From Staphylococcus equorum (GTDB lineage: Bacteria; Bacillota; Bacilli; Staphylococcales; Staphylococcaceae): a stretch of DNA of 64,000 nucleotides. Every line of letters begins with the position of its first letter. Position 1 is the stretch's first letter. The stretch lies in contig NZ_LNNB01000012.1 in the NCBI RefSeq assembly GCF_001747895.1, forward strand, positions 1 through 64,000, in the 5' to 3' direction. A program made the translations under genes and the position numbers. Shown in pieces: positions 1 through 8,405 of this stretch. The notes below the pieces were generated by a model. The model did not search any database. It worked only from the letters and a program-made list of their open reading frames with translations, and had not been told where the DNA came from.

Positions 1-1
1 T

Positions 2-1489
2 GTAGCGCCGACAAACGACATAGAAAGCGCTGTAGCGAAAGCATTTGAAGCAGTATTACACGTGAATCAAGTTAGTATTCATGATAATTTCTTCGAAATG
101 GGCGGAGATTCACTTAAGGCCATAAAGTTAACATCGTTAATATCTAAATTATATAATATATCAATTAAAGATATCTTTGAATTACAGACAGTGGAATCTA
201 TAAGTAAAGCATTGATTGAACGTGAAGAAATGAATGTAATGACAAAATTAGACGCATTAAAATTTCCGAATGTTAAGAACGAACATCATTTAAATAGTGA
301 TTTTATATCAGAAATCAATGATTACAAAGTGCAAAGTAACGAAAATTATAAATTCATTGATAAAGATGTCGTTAAATCTAACAAACAAATATTATTGACA
401 GGCGCTACAGGTTACTTAGGTATCCATATATTAAAAGATTTATTAGAACGTAAAGATTTAATTATTCATGTGTTAGTGAGAAATAATAAAAAAATAAGCG
501 GTGAGAGCAAATTAAATAACAATTGGTCCTATTACTTTAATTCTCAATTAAAAACAGAAGATTTGAACCGTATTCATTTTGTAGAGGGCGATATTGAATC
601 AAAATATTTAGGTTTTTCTAATAGTAATTATGATTATTTAGTAAATAATATAGATATTATTATAAATGCAGCAGCAAATGTAAATCATTTTGCGACAGAA
701 GAATCTTCTTATAACACAAATGTTAAATCAATCCACAATTTAATATCTTTTGCGAAAGACAAAAAGAAAAAAGAAATTCACCATATGTCTACAATTAGCG
801 TAGCTTCAGGTAGCGTAGAGGATAAAAATAGTATTACTTTTTCTGAATATGATGTAGATATTTCTCAAAAACCAAATAATATCTATATTGATGGTAAGAT
901 AGAAGCTGAAAAATTACTTATTGCTTATCGTGAAGAAGGTATTGAGACAAATATTTATAGACTAGGTAACTTACAATGTGACTCTAGAACAGGAATTTTT
1001 CAAAAAAATGAAGAAAACAATGCTTTTTATAGTGTCATAAAATCATTTAAGATGTTTCAGAAGTTTCCAAGGCTCGAAGATGATGACTTAGAATTTACTC
1101 ATGTTGACCAAGCTGCACAAGCATGTAATAAATTAATATTGAATGATCAATTAAGCAATGAAATCCATCACATTTATAACAACAAGCGCTTATCACTTCA
1201 GAAATTAATGGAAGTATATAATGCGAATAACCATTATATAGAAGCTGTTTATTGGGATGCCTTTTTAGATCACTTAATGGAATGTATAGACCTTGGAGTA
1301 ATGAGCGATGAAGTCAATGCGTTCTTACTTCACACAGGTATCTTAGACAATACATTATTTAATAAAGTACATTTCGAAATTTTAGATTATAAAACTAATT
1401 TCATACTGGAAAAATTAAATTTCCAGTGGGAACCAACAAGTGAAAACACATTAGATATAATGATTAATCATACAAAAAATAATTTCTAA
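2..1489 (+). CDS. Non-ribosomal peptide synthetase, C-terminal part (carrier + reductase domains), partial
   Basis: This is the 3' end of an NRPS gene that begins before the window; the reading frame is open from base 2. The first ~80 residues are a peptidyl-carrier domain with the phosphopantetheine serine in an FFEMGGDSLKA motif. About 30 residues of linker lead into a thioester-reductase domain. Counting from base 62, that domain has the NAD(P)-binding TGATGYLG at residues 113-120, MST near 244 and a Y275-x3-K279 pair, as in SDR-type reductases. Such domains release the bound peptide as an aldehyde. In S. aureus the A-T-C-A-T-R enzyme AusA makes dipeptide aldehydes that cyclise to pyrazinones (aureusimines), and this end matches that architecture. 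The S. aureus partner ausB (phosphopantetheinyl transferase) does not follow here; a convergent operon does. The product cannot be predicted without the upstream adenylation domains. Confidence 0.93.
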   Translation, partial: VAPTNDIESAVAKAFEAVLHVNQVSIHDNFFEMGGDSLKAIKLTSLISKLYNISIKDIFELQTVESISKALIEREEMNVMTKLDALKFPNVKNEHHLNSDFISEINDYKVQSNENYKFIDKDVVKSNKQILLTGATGYLGIHILKDLLERKDLIIHVLVRNNKKISGESKLNNNWSYYFNSQLKTEDLNRIHFVEGDIESKYLGFSNSNYDYLVNNIDIIINAAANVNHFATEESSYNTNVKSIHNLISFAKDKKKKEIHHMSTISVASGSVEDKNSITFSEYDVDISQKPNNIYIDGKIEAEKLLIAYREEGIETNIYRLGNLQCDSRTGIFQKNEENNAFYSVIKSFKMFQKFPRLEDDDLEFTHVDQAAQACNKLILNDQLSNEIHHIYNNKRLSLQKLMEVYNANNHYIEAVYWDAFLDHLMECIDLGVMSDEVNAFLLHTGILDNTLFNKVHFEILDYKTNFILEKLNFQWEPTSENTLDIMINHTKNNF

Positions 1490-1490
1490 A

Positions 1491-1533
1491 AAAATGAGGT
1501 AGCAAATTTTATTTTGCTACCTCATTTTTATTT
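1491..1533. terminator. Bidirectional intrinsic terminator between convergent NRPS and thioesterase genes
   Basis: An inverted repeat (AATGAGGTAGCAAA / TTTGCTACCTCATT) has A-run and T-run flanks on both sides, so it can end transcription from both converging units. Confidence 0.85.
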
Positions 1534-1569
1534 TTAACGTATGAATAAACTTTGGAAATTAAAAGCGGT

Positions 1570-2265
1570 TTAATTTAAAACTAATTTTATTTCTTCGCTT
1601 AATTGGTCGTAAGCATCAGTAATAAATAAGTGACTTCCTTGAAAGAATTTATATTCTACATGTTCACTTGTTAGATTCGACCATTTGTACAAAGTATGAT
1701 TAGCTATAGTGTCATTCTCACCTACAAATATAGAAAGTGTAGTATTCATTTTCTTCTTCTTCTCATAACTATTATGATAGTTATCTATTGCGAGAAAATC
1801 GTTTTTAAGAGCAGGTTCAACAATTTCCCATAATTCCTCGTGATTCAAGACTTCTTCAGGAGTATCACCTTTATCTTTTATAAACTTTTTAAATTCAAAA
1901 TCACTCATATTATTTATATTATTATGCTTAGCATATCCAATAGGTTCACAAGCACAAAGAATCATATGGCTAGGAAGAATATGATGAGATTTATGTAATC
2001 TAAAGTAAATTTCATAAGCCAAGATGGCTCCTAAACTGTATCCTAATATTATATATTGTTCAGGCTTTTCTTTAATAATTTGATCGGTTAAATCATCGAC
2101 CATATCTTCAATTGTGAGAAGAGGTTGCTCATTTAACCTTTCTCCATGACCTGGAAGTTCTAAGGATTTTAAATCAATATCCTTTTGAAGCTTATTTTTT
2201 AGAGGGTAAAATATAAATTTATTCCCTCCTGCAAATGGGATACAAAACAAAGTAACGTTCATCAT
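1570..2265 (-). CDS. Type II thioesterase (alpha/beta hydrolase) of NRPS type
   Basis: This 231-residue protein has the type II thioesterase fold seen in NRPS/PKS clusters. It begins with the TLFCIPFAGGN-like oxyanion-loop segment. The nucleophile elbow is GYSLG with Ser77, and a late Asp (ENDTIAN) and His (GSHLF) complete the triad. These enzymes remove mis-primed or stalled acyl groups from carrier proteins. The length is typical of the family. It is the last gene of a three-gene minus-strand operon and starts three bases after the condensation-protein stop, so translation is probably coupled. Editing of the neighbouring NRPS is inferred from position. Confidence 0.88.
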   Translation of the reverse strand: MMNVTLFCIPFAGGNKFIFYPLKNKLQKDIDLKSLELPGHGERLNEQPLLTIEDMVDDLTDQIIKEKPEQYIILGYSLGAILAYEIYFRLHKSHHILPSHMILCACEPIGYAKHNNINNMSDFEFKKFIKDKGDTPEEVLNHEELWEIVEPALKNDFLAIDNYHNSYEKKKKMNTTLSIFVGENDTIANHTLYKWSNLTSEHVEYKFFQGSHLFITDAYDQLSEEIKLVLN

Positions 2266-2268
2266 AAA

Positions 2269-3555
2269 TTATCGACCGCTTTTAAAAGTAACAACTTCTA
2301 TGTCGTTTAAACGTGCGTGCGGGTTATTATAAAATTGAACTAAAATATCTACTAAACTATAATGGATTTGTTCAATATCTTTCTCGGTTAAGTAGCATGT
2401 ACTGAAGTCATAATCGATATGCAATGTATTATCATTATTTCTATTACTAATATTCATATTTAATTTGTTGTAAAGGTTTGCTTCATTTAATAACCATTCC
2501 TCTTTAAACCCTTCTTTTGTAATTTCATTATCATATTGCATATTATGATATGAAATAGCAAAGTCAGCTAAGCTCGGTACATCTTTCTCTTTGTTTTGTT
2601 CTATCAATACTGTTGTAGGTAATTTTCTATGTTTTAGTAATTTGAAGTTTTCTTTTTTAACTAAGTTTATAAAACTTTCAACAGATTGCTCAGGATTTAA
2701 TTCAACGATTAATGGCAGTGCTTTTGTGAACAAACCACAAGTCTCTTTTTCGATGTTACTACTTCTATTATGTACCATCAAACCAATTGAATTTTGATTC
2801 TTATTTGATAATTTACTAATATATAAATGCATCAAAGACATAAATAGTGTACTAATACTAATAGAATAATCACTACACATTTTATGAATCAACTTAAATT
2901 CGTATTCATTAAGAGAATAAGTTTCTCTTAATGATTTATAATCTATATTTTGTAATTTTGTTAAAAAATCAGTCATTTCATAATTGGATATTGTATTAAA
3001 CCAATAGTTCTTATCGATTTCAAAACGGCGAGAATTTAAGTATTTTTGGTCATCATTAGCGATATCTAAATAAGAATAAGTATTAGGTTCCACATCATGA
3101 CCAATCAGAATTTTTGCGACATAGTTAACAGAATGAGTTATGCTCCATGCGTCAGTAATAGCATGGTGGTGTGTGAAGAAAACAGAATGCTTTCCATCGG
3201 GGTTTTTTACAATTGTAAAGTCGTATAAATCGCTATTTAATTCAAATAAGCATTTATTTTTTTGTTGATCAATCCAAGCGTTATATTGAGCTTCGTCTGT
3301 AAATTCAACTACTGGGAAGTATTGGAAATTAAATGGTTGTAAAGATTGTTTTAGTTCACCTGATTCATTAATTATATGAATTCTATATGCATCAAAATTT
3401 TCAACAAGCTTATTTAATGCATTATTTATAGCATCATAAGAATAAGTGTTTTCGATATATAATAAATTAGAAAGATTAGAAATGCTTGTATTAGGTTGTG
3501 ATAACTCCAACATTGCATAATGATTTTGGGCAAAAGTTAGATTTGCAGTGGACAT
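2269..3555 (-). CDS. Stand-alone condensation-domain protein
   Basis: This 428-residue protein is a free-standing NRPS condensation (C) domain without adenylation or carrier domains. The active-site motif HHxxxD appears as H130-H131-AIT-D135, followed by Ala where most C domains have Gly. The N-terminal half also fits the chloramphenicol-acetyltransferase-like fold. Length matches one C domain. Free C domains can join a carrier-bound acyl group to a soluble amine or alcohol, or act in trans on a neighbouring synthetase. The gene lies between the SDR and thioesterase genes in one operon, convergent to the NRPS. An AGGAG ribosome site precedes ATG. Substrates cannot be read from the sequence. 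Confidence 0.85.
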   Translation of the reverse strand: MSTANLTFAQNHYAMLELSQPNTSISNLSNLLYIENTYSYDAINNALNKLVENFDAYRIHIINESGELKQSLQPFNFQYFPVVEFTDEAQYNAWIDQQKNKCLFELNSDLYDFTIVKNPDGKHSVFFTHHHAITDAWSITHSVNYVAKILIGHDVEPNTYSYLDIANDDQKYLNSRRFEIDKNYWFNTISNYEMTDFLTKLQNIDYKSLRETYSLNEYEFKLIHKMCSDYSISISTLFMSLMHLYISKLSNKNQNSIGLMVHNRSSNIEKETCGLFTKALPLIVELNPEQSVESFINLVKKENFKLLKHRKLPTTVLIEQNKEKDVPSLADFAISYHNMQYDNEITKEGFKEEWLLNEANLYNKLNMNISNRNNDNTLHIDYDFSTCYLTEKDIEQIHYSLVDILVQFYNNPHARLNDIEVVTFKSGR

Positions 3556-3592
3556 TTAAATTCGCTCCTGTCATAAATTATTTAGATATCTA

Positions 3593-4396
3593 TTATTTGA
3601 TAATAAAATTATATAGCTTAACTGGTAAAACTGCATGTAAAAAAATAGAGGTCTTAGCAAGGAAACCGACAATATATCGTGGTTTTACAATGCGTCTTTC
3701 TATTGAATTAGTGATAACTTTAGCTACAGCGGAAGGAGGATAAAATAAATTAAGTGAATTTAACTTGATCATTGTATTTGCCAGTGTTAAAGCTTTTTCT
3801 TCATAGATTCCTCCTTTAGCAGATGATTTAAGATTTTGAGCTGTAATCGTAGACCATTCTGTTTTTATACCACCTGGTTGGATAACGATAACGTCTATGC
3901 CAAAATCAGAAAGTTCTAAACGTAAGCTTTCGGTGTATCCCTCTAATGCATGTTTAGAAGCATGGTACCAAGTACCTAGATAATTAGGTATACGTCCACC
4001 GATTGATGATATGTTTACAATTTTCCCTGCTTTTTGTTCGCGCATGGAAGGTATAACAGCTCTTGTTATCTCAGATAGTCCGAATAGGTTTACATCGAAC
4101 TGTCTTTTCGCTTCTTCAATAGACACGTCCTCAATAGCACCATATGACCCATATCCAGCATTATTTATTAAAATGTTTATATGCCCTTCTTGGTTTAAAA
4201 TATGGTTAACTACTTCTTTAATCGCATCATAATCTGTTATATCCAGCTTCATTATTTTGACATTATATGCTGATAAACCTTGCATTTTCTTTGTGTTTCT
4301 TGCAAGAGCATAAACGCGATAGTCTTTTTTAGCTAACATTTTAGCTGTTTCAAAACCAATTCCGCTACTTGCTCCTGTGACTATAGCAACTTTCAT
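3593..4396 (-). CDS. Short-chain dehydrogenase/reductase
   Basis: This 267-residue classical SDR has TGASSGIG at residues 7-14 (cofactor loop), NNAG at 78-81, a serine in VNISSIGG and the catalytic pair Y144-x3-K148 (YHASK). It probably uses NAD(P)H. A hydrophobic, basic C-terminal tail may give loose membrane contact. It is the first gene of the operon with the condensation protein and thioesterase, with an AAAGGGGG ribosome site. In this setting it may reduce an aldehyde or ketone made by the NRPS, but SDRs are so diverse that this is only contextual inference. Confidence 0.85.
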   Translation of the reverse strand: MKVAIVTGASSGIGFETAKMLAKKDYRVYALARNTKKMQGLSAYNVKIMKLDITDYDAIKEVVNHILNQEGHINILINNAGYGSYGAIEDVSIEEAKRQFDVNLFGLSEITRAVIPSMREQKAGKIVNISSIGGRIPNYLGTWYHASKHALEGYTESLRLELSDFGIDVIVIQPGGIKTEWSTITAQNLKSSAKGGIYEEKALTLANTMIKLNSLNLFYPPSAVAKVITNSIERRIVKPRYIVGFLAKTSIFLHAVLPVKLYNFIIK

Positions 4397-4675
4397 TAAA
4401 ACCAGCCCCCTTTGTTTTTTAAATAAAAAGATTAAGTAAGTTGAATATAAATATATTGCTTATTTTATAAATATATCACAAATTATACTTTTATTAAAAA
4501 AATAGCTTCTCTTTAGTTTTATTAAAATTGTTAACAAAATATTAATTTTATCTACTAAAAGTTAAATTAATATTTTTTTGTTGATTATTGTCATTGTGCT
4601 TTTTAAGGATGGTTAATGAAATTAGAGGGAAGGAAGCAATGTCATATATTGAGTCGGTGAAGTGAAGGCTGAAGT
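4397..4675. other. Intergenic, AT-rich; promoter region of the SDR operon
   Basis: No credible ORF or structured RNA was seen. The stretch is very AT-rich and must carry the promoter for the minus-strand SDR operon. I could not single out a convincing -35/-10 pair. Confidence 0.4.
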
Positions 4676-4720
4676 GTAAAAATCCATCATTGCTTTATGA
4701 TTATAAGCAATGATGGATTA
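4676..4720 (-). terminator. Intrinsic terminator of the formamidase operon
   Basis: A 15-bp stem (AATCCATCATTGCTT / AAGCAATGATGGATT) is followed on the minus strand by a T-run. It lies just beyond the FmdB-like gene. Confidence 0.8.
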
Positions 4721-4750
4721 GAGTGTTAGTAATACTATTAAATATTTAGA

Positions 4751-5017
4751 TTAATGGCCGGCCATCCAAGGTCTGGCAGTGTTTGTGATTGTTTGATTTT
4801 TTTGTGGTAATTTATCTTTAGTGACTACTTTTGGTTTTTGTCCTTGTTCGATGCGTTTTTTTAACTTTGAGTCCATTCCATAAGTTTGAAAAGCAGTATA
4901 TACACGTTTAGATAAATGGCCACATGCAGGACATGAAACGTTATCGTGTGTGTCATTCATAGATTGACGAATTGTAAATTCATCACAGTTTGGACATACA
5001 TATGTGTAGTTTGGCAT
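4751..5017 (-). CDS. FmdB-family zinc-ribbon protein
   Basis: This 88-residue protein begins with the FmdB/CxxC_CxxC zinc ribbon: CPNC at residues 9-12 and CPAC about 20 residues later, followed by a basic low-complexity tail. FmdB was named as a putative regulator of formamidase expression in Methylophilus, but its biochemical role is not settled. The start overlaps the stop of the formamidase gene by one base (TAATG), so the two are translationally coupled. Start and pairing agree with the family. Confidence 0.87.
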   Translation of the reverse strand: MPNYTYVCPNCDEFTIRQSMNDTHDNVSCPACGHLSKRVYTAFQTYGMDSKLKKRIEQGQKPKVVTKDKLPQKNQTITNTARPWMAGH

Positions 5018-6210
5018 TATTCATCAGGCTCCAATTCGGGTAAAATATCGCCCTTGAATATTTCCCGGGGAATGGCAATGGTACAACAGGCATTAGGGAC
5101 ATCGACAATACCGGCTACGGTGCCTTGAACAGGTGCTGATCCTAGTAACATATAGGCTTGTTCACCTGTAAAACCACGCGTTTTTAAGAATTCAATTGCA
5201 TTTAAACAAGCATTCCGATAAGCAGTGTTTGCATCTAAGTATGTTTGGTCTCCGTTAAATTCATTAACTGAAATACCTTCAAAAACAATATAGTCTGTAT
5301 AATTTGGCATAACAGGGCCGGGTTTAAATGCAGGATTTTTCTTGATTTGGTATTTCTCCATCCCATTTTTAATTACGTTTACGCGTAATTCAATCCAACC
5401 TGGCATTTCAATTCCACCGCAAAAAGTGATTTCACCATCTCCTTGAGAGAAGTGTAAATCTCCTACAGACAGTTTGGCGCCATCAACGAATACAGGAAAA
5501 TAAATACGAGAACCTTTTGATAAATTTTTAATGTCACAATTGCCTCCATTTTCTCTTGGAGGCACTGTTCTTGCACCTTCTTTTGCTACACGTTCAAAAT
5601 CATTTCCTTTAAGATCACCTAGTACGACTGCATCAGTTTCGGGTAAGTTAGCTAATACAGGTTCACGATTAGGGTCAGTATCGACCAACGCTTGTTCACG
5701 TCGATTCCATTCATCAAGCATGTCTTGTGAAGGTGCGACACCGATTAATCCTGGATGAATAATACCAGCAAATTCAACGCCAGGGATATGACGACTCGTA
5801 GCGTATATCCCATTGAAATCCCAAATTGATTTTTGAGCATTTGGATAATGATCTACTAAAAAACTTCCGCCATTCGTTTTATCAAAAATACCGTTAAAAC
5901 CCCATTCGTGTTCTGGGAATGTACCTATGTCTAGTATATCTACGACTAATAAATCACCAGGTTCAACACCATTGATGTGAACAGGTCCACTTAATACATG
6001 CACACGGTTTAAATTAACGTGTTTGATATCACTTGCATCATCGTTATTGGAAATTTGTCCATCTGTCCAATCTAAACATTCCATACGAAATGATTCACCA
6101 AGTTCTACTGAAAAAGCTGCTGGAATATCTGGGTGCCATCGGTTATGTCCAGGGTGATCTTGTTGGTCCATTTTCTTACTTAAATCAATATTGAATAACT
6201 TTTTTGGCAT
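5017..6210 (-). CDS. fmdA: Formamidase / acetamidase (FmdA/AmdA family)
   Basis: The protein is about 397 residues and belongs to the acetamidase/formamidase family, which hydrolyses short aliphatic amides to a carboxylate and ammonia in the cytosol. The N-terminal GHNRWHPDIPA segment and the central regions with HVLSGPVHINGVEPGD and DLHFSQGDGE match the family, and length is normal. Two ATGs are available. The upstream one directly abuts the GGAGG ribosome site, so I place the start at 6210 (MPKKLF), nine bases after it. It is followed by its FmdB-type partner with a one-base overlap. The substrate (formamide rather than acetamide) is inferred from the pairing with FmdB. Confidence 0.9.
   Translation of the reverse strand: MPKKLFNIDLSKKMDQQDHPGHNRWHPDIPAAFSVELGESFRMECLDWTDGQISNNDDASDIKHVNLNRVHVLSGPVHINGVEPGDLLVVDILDIGTFPEHEWGFNGIFDKTNGGSFLVDHYPNAQKSIWDFNGIYATSRHIPGVEFAGIIHPGLIGVAPSQDMLDEWNRREQALVDTDPNREPVLANLPETDAVVLGDLKGNDFERVAKEGARTVPPRENGGNCDIKNLSKGSRIYFPVFVDGAKLSVGDLHFSQGDGEITFCGGIEMPGWIELRVNVIKNGMEKYQIKKNPAFKPGPVMPNYTDYIVFEGISVNEFNGDQTYLDANTAYRNACLNAIEFLKTRGFTGEQAYMLLGSAPVQGTVAGIVDVPNACCTIAIPREIFKGDILPELEPDE
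5059..5074. promoter_or_regulatory. Noc-box-like site inside the formamidase gene
   Basis: TATTTCCCGGGGAATG matches 14 of 16 positions of the palindromic Noc (nucleoid occlusion) binding site TATTTCCCGGGAAATA known from Bacillus and Staphylococcus. CCCGGG is rare in DNA of this composition. Function is inference. Confidence 0.4.
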
Positions 6211-6638
6211 AATAAGCATCCTCCTACTTAATTTAAATAGATAAAATGTGACTGTATCATATGTTGAATAAATAATAACACAAAATGTGTAAAATTATAA
6301 TTAAATTGAGTGGATGGATAAATAAGAAAAGAGAAAGTTAAAAACTAAGAAAGTATATAGCAAAGAAGGAATGTTATTTTAATTATTAATAGCGTGTTTT
6401 AAGCTGTATATATAATTATTAAAAGCATTGTTAAATTCATTATAGAAGTTTGTGTTTCTTGACAATCACGAATAATAAGTATATGTTTGTAATATTAAAT
6501 AAAAATAAATATAGTCGTTGAATACTGCTTTTTTCACGATATTAAAGCTTTAGCAAGCTGTTAATAATCATATTGGCAAATTGAAAAAGTGTACGAATAG
6601 TGTTGAAAAGTTAAAATCATCCGTCATATAAGATTAAA
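6211..6638. other. Intergenic region upstream of the mps locus
   Basis: AT-rich, with no supportable gene. Near its end is a sigma-A-like promoter, TTGAAA (6603-6608), an 18-base spacer and TATAAG (6627-6632), reading rightwards into the hairpin RNA that follows. Confidence 0.4.
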
Positions 6639-6783
6639 TGTAATATTTTTAGATTATAAAATTCATAAACATTTATACATATAAGGTAGCAAAGCAAATC
6701 ACTTCGTTAAAAAGTGCGTTGCAATGAAGCCGACAATTGTAATAAACCGTCCGTGGTTTATTGTATATTGTCGGCTTTTTTTA
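6639..6783 (+). ncRNA. Candidate sRNA or attenuated leader upstream of mpsA
   Basis: A transcript from the TATAAG promoter at 6627 would end in a long two-tier hairpin. The outer stem is AAGCCGACAAT / ATTGTCGGCTT (6727-6737 with 6767-6777), the inner stem AATAAACC / GGTTTATT, and a T-run follows. A smaller stem (AATCACTT with AAGTG) sits just before it. No ORF is present. It could be an independent ~145-nt sRNA or a terminator in the mpsABC leader. I do not recognise a known riboswitch. Confidence 0.45.
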
Positions 6784-6874
6784 ATGGGAAAATAACTGAA
6801 CATACTAAGTTATACATAAAAGTAGCTTGATTTTGTAACACTAAAATTAATGTAAAAAGAAAGGAGAATCCAAT

Positions 6875-8404
6875 ATGTTCACATCGCTTAATGTATCAAT
6901 ACTGTTAATAATATTTTTCATCACTGTTATTGTTTCTGTATTGAGTGGCATCATGTTTTTAAATTCACGCATACCATTGGCGTATGTGCGCATACATATA
7001 TTTTTAGTGGCTTTACCACCACTTGTAGCATTTATCGGACTTATAGGCGCACCGAAAAATATAGAAGTAGGATTTTGGTATTCGGATTTTCTAGCATGGT
7101 TAATGGCCTTTTTCGTTTTAGTCATAGGCTTAATCATTCAACGTTATTGTGTACAGTATCTAATGGGCGATCGAAGTTATAGAAAGTACTTCACTTTATT
7201 TACAATTACCACTAGTTTTGCCGCAATGGCTTGGTTAACAGGTGATTTGCGTATTATGGTGATCAGTTGGGGCGTAACGTTACTTGGTTTAACGCTATTA
7301 ATTAGCTTAACAAGCGCTTGGAAAGTGACAAGAGCTGCTGCAAAAGTAACCGGTAAATTGTTTTTGTTAAGTTGGCTAGCATTATTGTTGGCGGTAGTGT
7401 GGATTGCATTATTAACTGGTGAATGGCAATATACCTCGATTTTCACAGCTACAAATTTAGCTCAAATTAATGCGTGGGAAAGTTTTGGTATTAATATGCT
7501 CATTATATTAGCAGTTATGGTGCCAGCTGCACAGTTTCCATTTCAAAGATGGTTAATAGAATCAGTCGCAGCACCAACACCGGTGTCGGCGATTATGCAT
7601 GCAGGTATTGTGAATGCGGGTGGTATCATATTGGCGAGATTTTCACCGATATTTAATGGTGACATTGCAACATTCGTATTGTTATTGTTTGCCAGTATTT
7701 CTGTACTGATTGGTGCAGGTATAAGTTTAGTGCATGTAGATTATAAACGCCTTTTAGTAGGATCTACAATTGGACAAATGGGCTTTATGTTAATCCAGTG
7801 TGCAATGGGTGCATACATTCCTGCGATTATCCATTTGATTTTACATGGTTTATTTAAAGCAACGCTCTTCTTACGCTCTGGTTCGGCGGTGCGTCACTTT
7901 AATGTACCAAGTCGTGCTAGTGAGAGAATGTCATATTTATGGATCATATCAGGTCGTGTATTAGCTTTGGCTATTGGTTTAGGTTTTTGGCTTACATCTC
8001 CTGATGAAGGCTACCGTTTAGTGAGTGGCCTCATCTTAGCTTGGTCATTATCGGTATCATGGACACAACTTGTTGCATTTGGAGAAGGAAAATTCGGACG
8101 TATCATGGGATTATTGATACTCATTGTCGTTGGCTCGGTATACTTTATCGTTCATCACTTCTTCGCTAGCGCCTTACATACGATGACTTTCAATAGTGTT
8201 CAACCACCTATGCTTGTCGTTGTAATTGTAGCTTTAATGCTCTTGATTGGTAGTTTAATGAGTACATGGGTCGCACGTAATCGTTCATCGGTCGCATTTT
8301 CAATATTATATATGTGGCTTGTACGTATCGGGGATGCAAAAGCTGACACTGTAGAACGTCATCCAAACTACCTTAAAACATATTTAACAAAAGGAGGACA
8401 CTAA
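6875..8404 (+). CDS. mpsA: MpsA/DabB: NADH-dehydrogenase subunit 5-like cation/bicarbonate transport subunit
   Basis: This 509-residue polytopic membrane protein belongs to the NuoL/ND5/MrpA family. The transmembrane core with QRWLIESVAAPTPVSAIMHAGIVNAGG is the conserved proton-channel signature. The short form, paired directly with a DUF2309 protein, is the DabB/MpsA type and not respiratory complex I. In S. aureus MpsAB generates membrane potential and supplies bicarbonate/CO2. The stop and the next start are one base apart, so the complex partners are co-translated. A good AAAGGAG precedes ATG. Confidence 0.93.
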   Translation: MFTSLNVSILLIIFFITVIVSVLSGIMFLNSRIPLAYVRIHIFLVALPPLVAFIGLIGAPKNIEVGFWYSDFLAWLMAFFVLVIGLIIQRYCVQYLMGDRSYRKYFTLFTITTSFAAMAWLTGDLRIMVISWGVTLLGLTLLISLTSAWKVTRAAAKVTGKLFLLSWLALLLAVVWIALLTGEWQYTSIFTATNLAQINAWESFGINMLIILAVMVPAAQFPFQRWLIESVAAPTPVSAIMHAGIVNAGGIILARFSPIFNGDIATFVLLLFASISVLIGAGISLVHVDYKRLLVGSTIGQMGFMLIQCAMGAYIPAIIHLILHGLFKATLFLRSGSAVRHFNVPSRASERMSYLWIISGRVLALAIGLGFWLTSPDEGYRLVSGLILAWSLSVSWTQLVAFGEGKFGRIMGLLILIVVGSVYFIVHHFFASALHTMTFNSVQPPMLVVVIVALMLLIGSLMSTWVARNRSSVAFSILYMWLVRIGDAKADTVERHPNYLKTYLTKGGH

Positions 8405-8405
8405 A

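Noticed and set aside
6847..7137. ORFs antisense to mpsA
   Set aside because: No ribosome site; entirely within a conserved gene.
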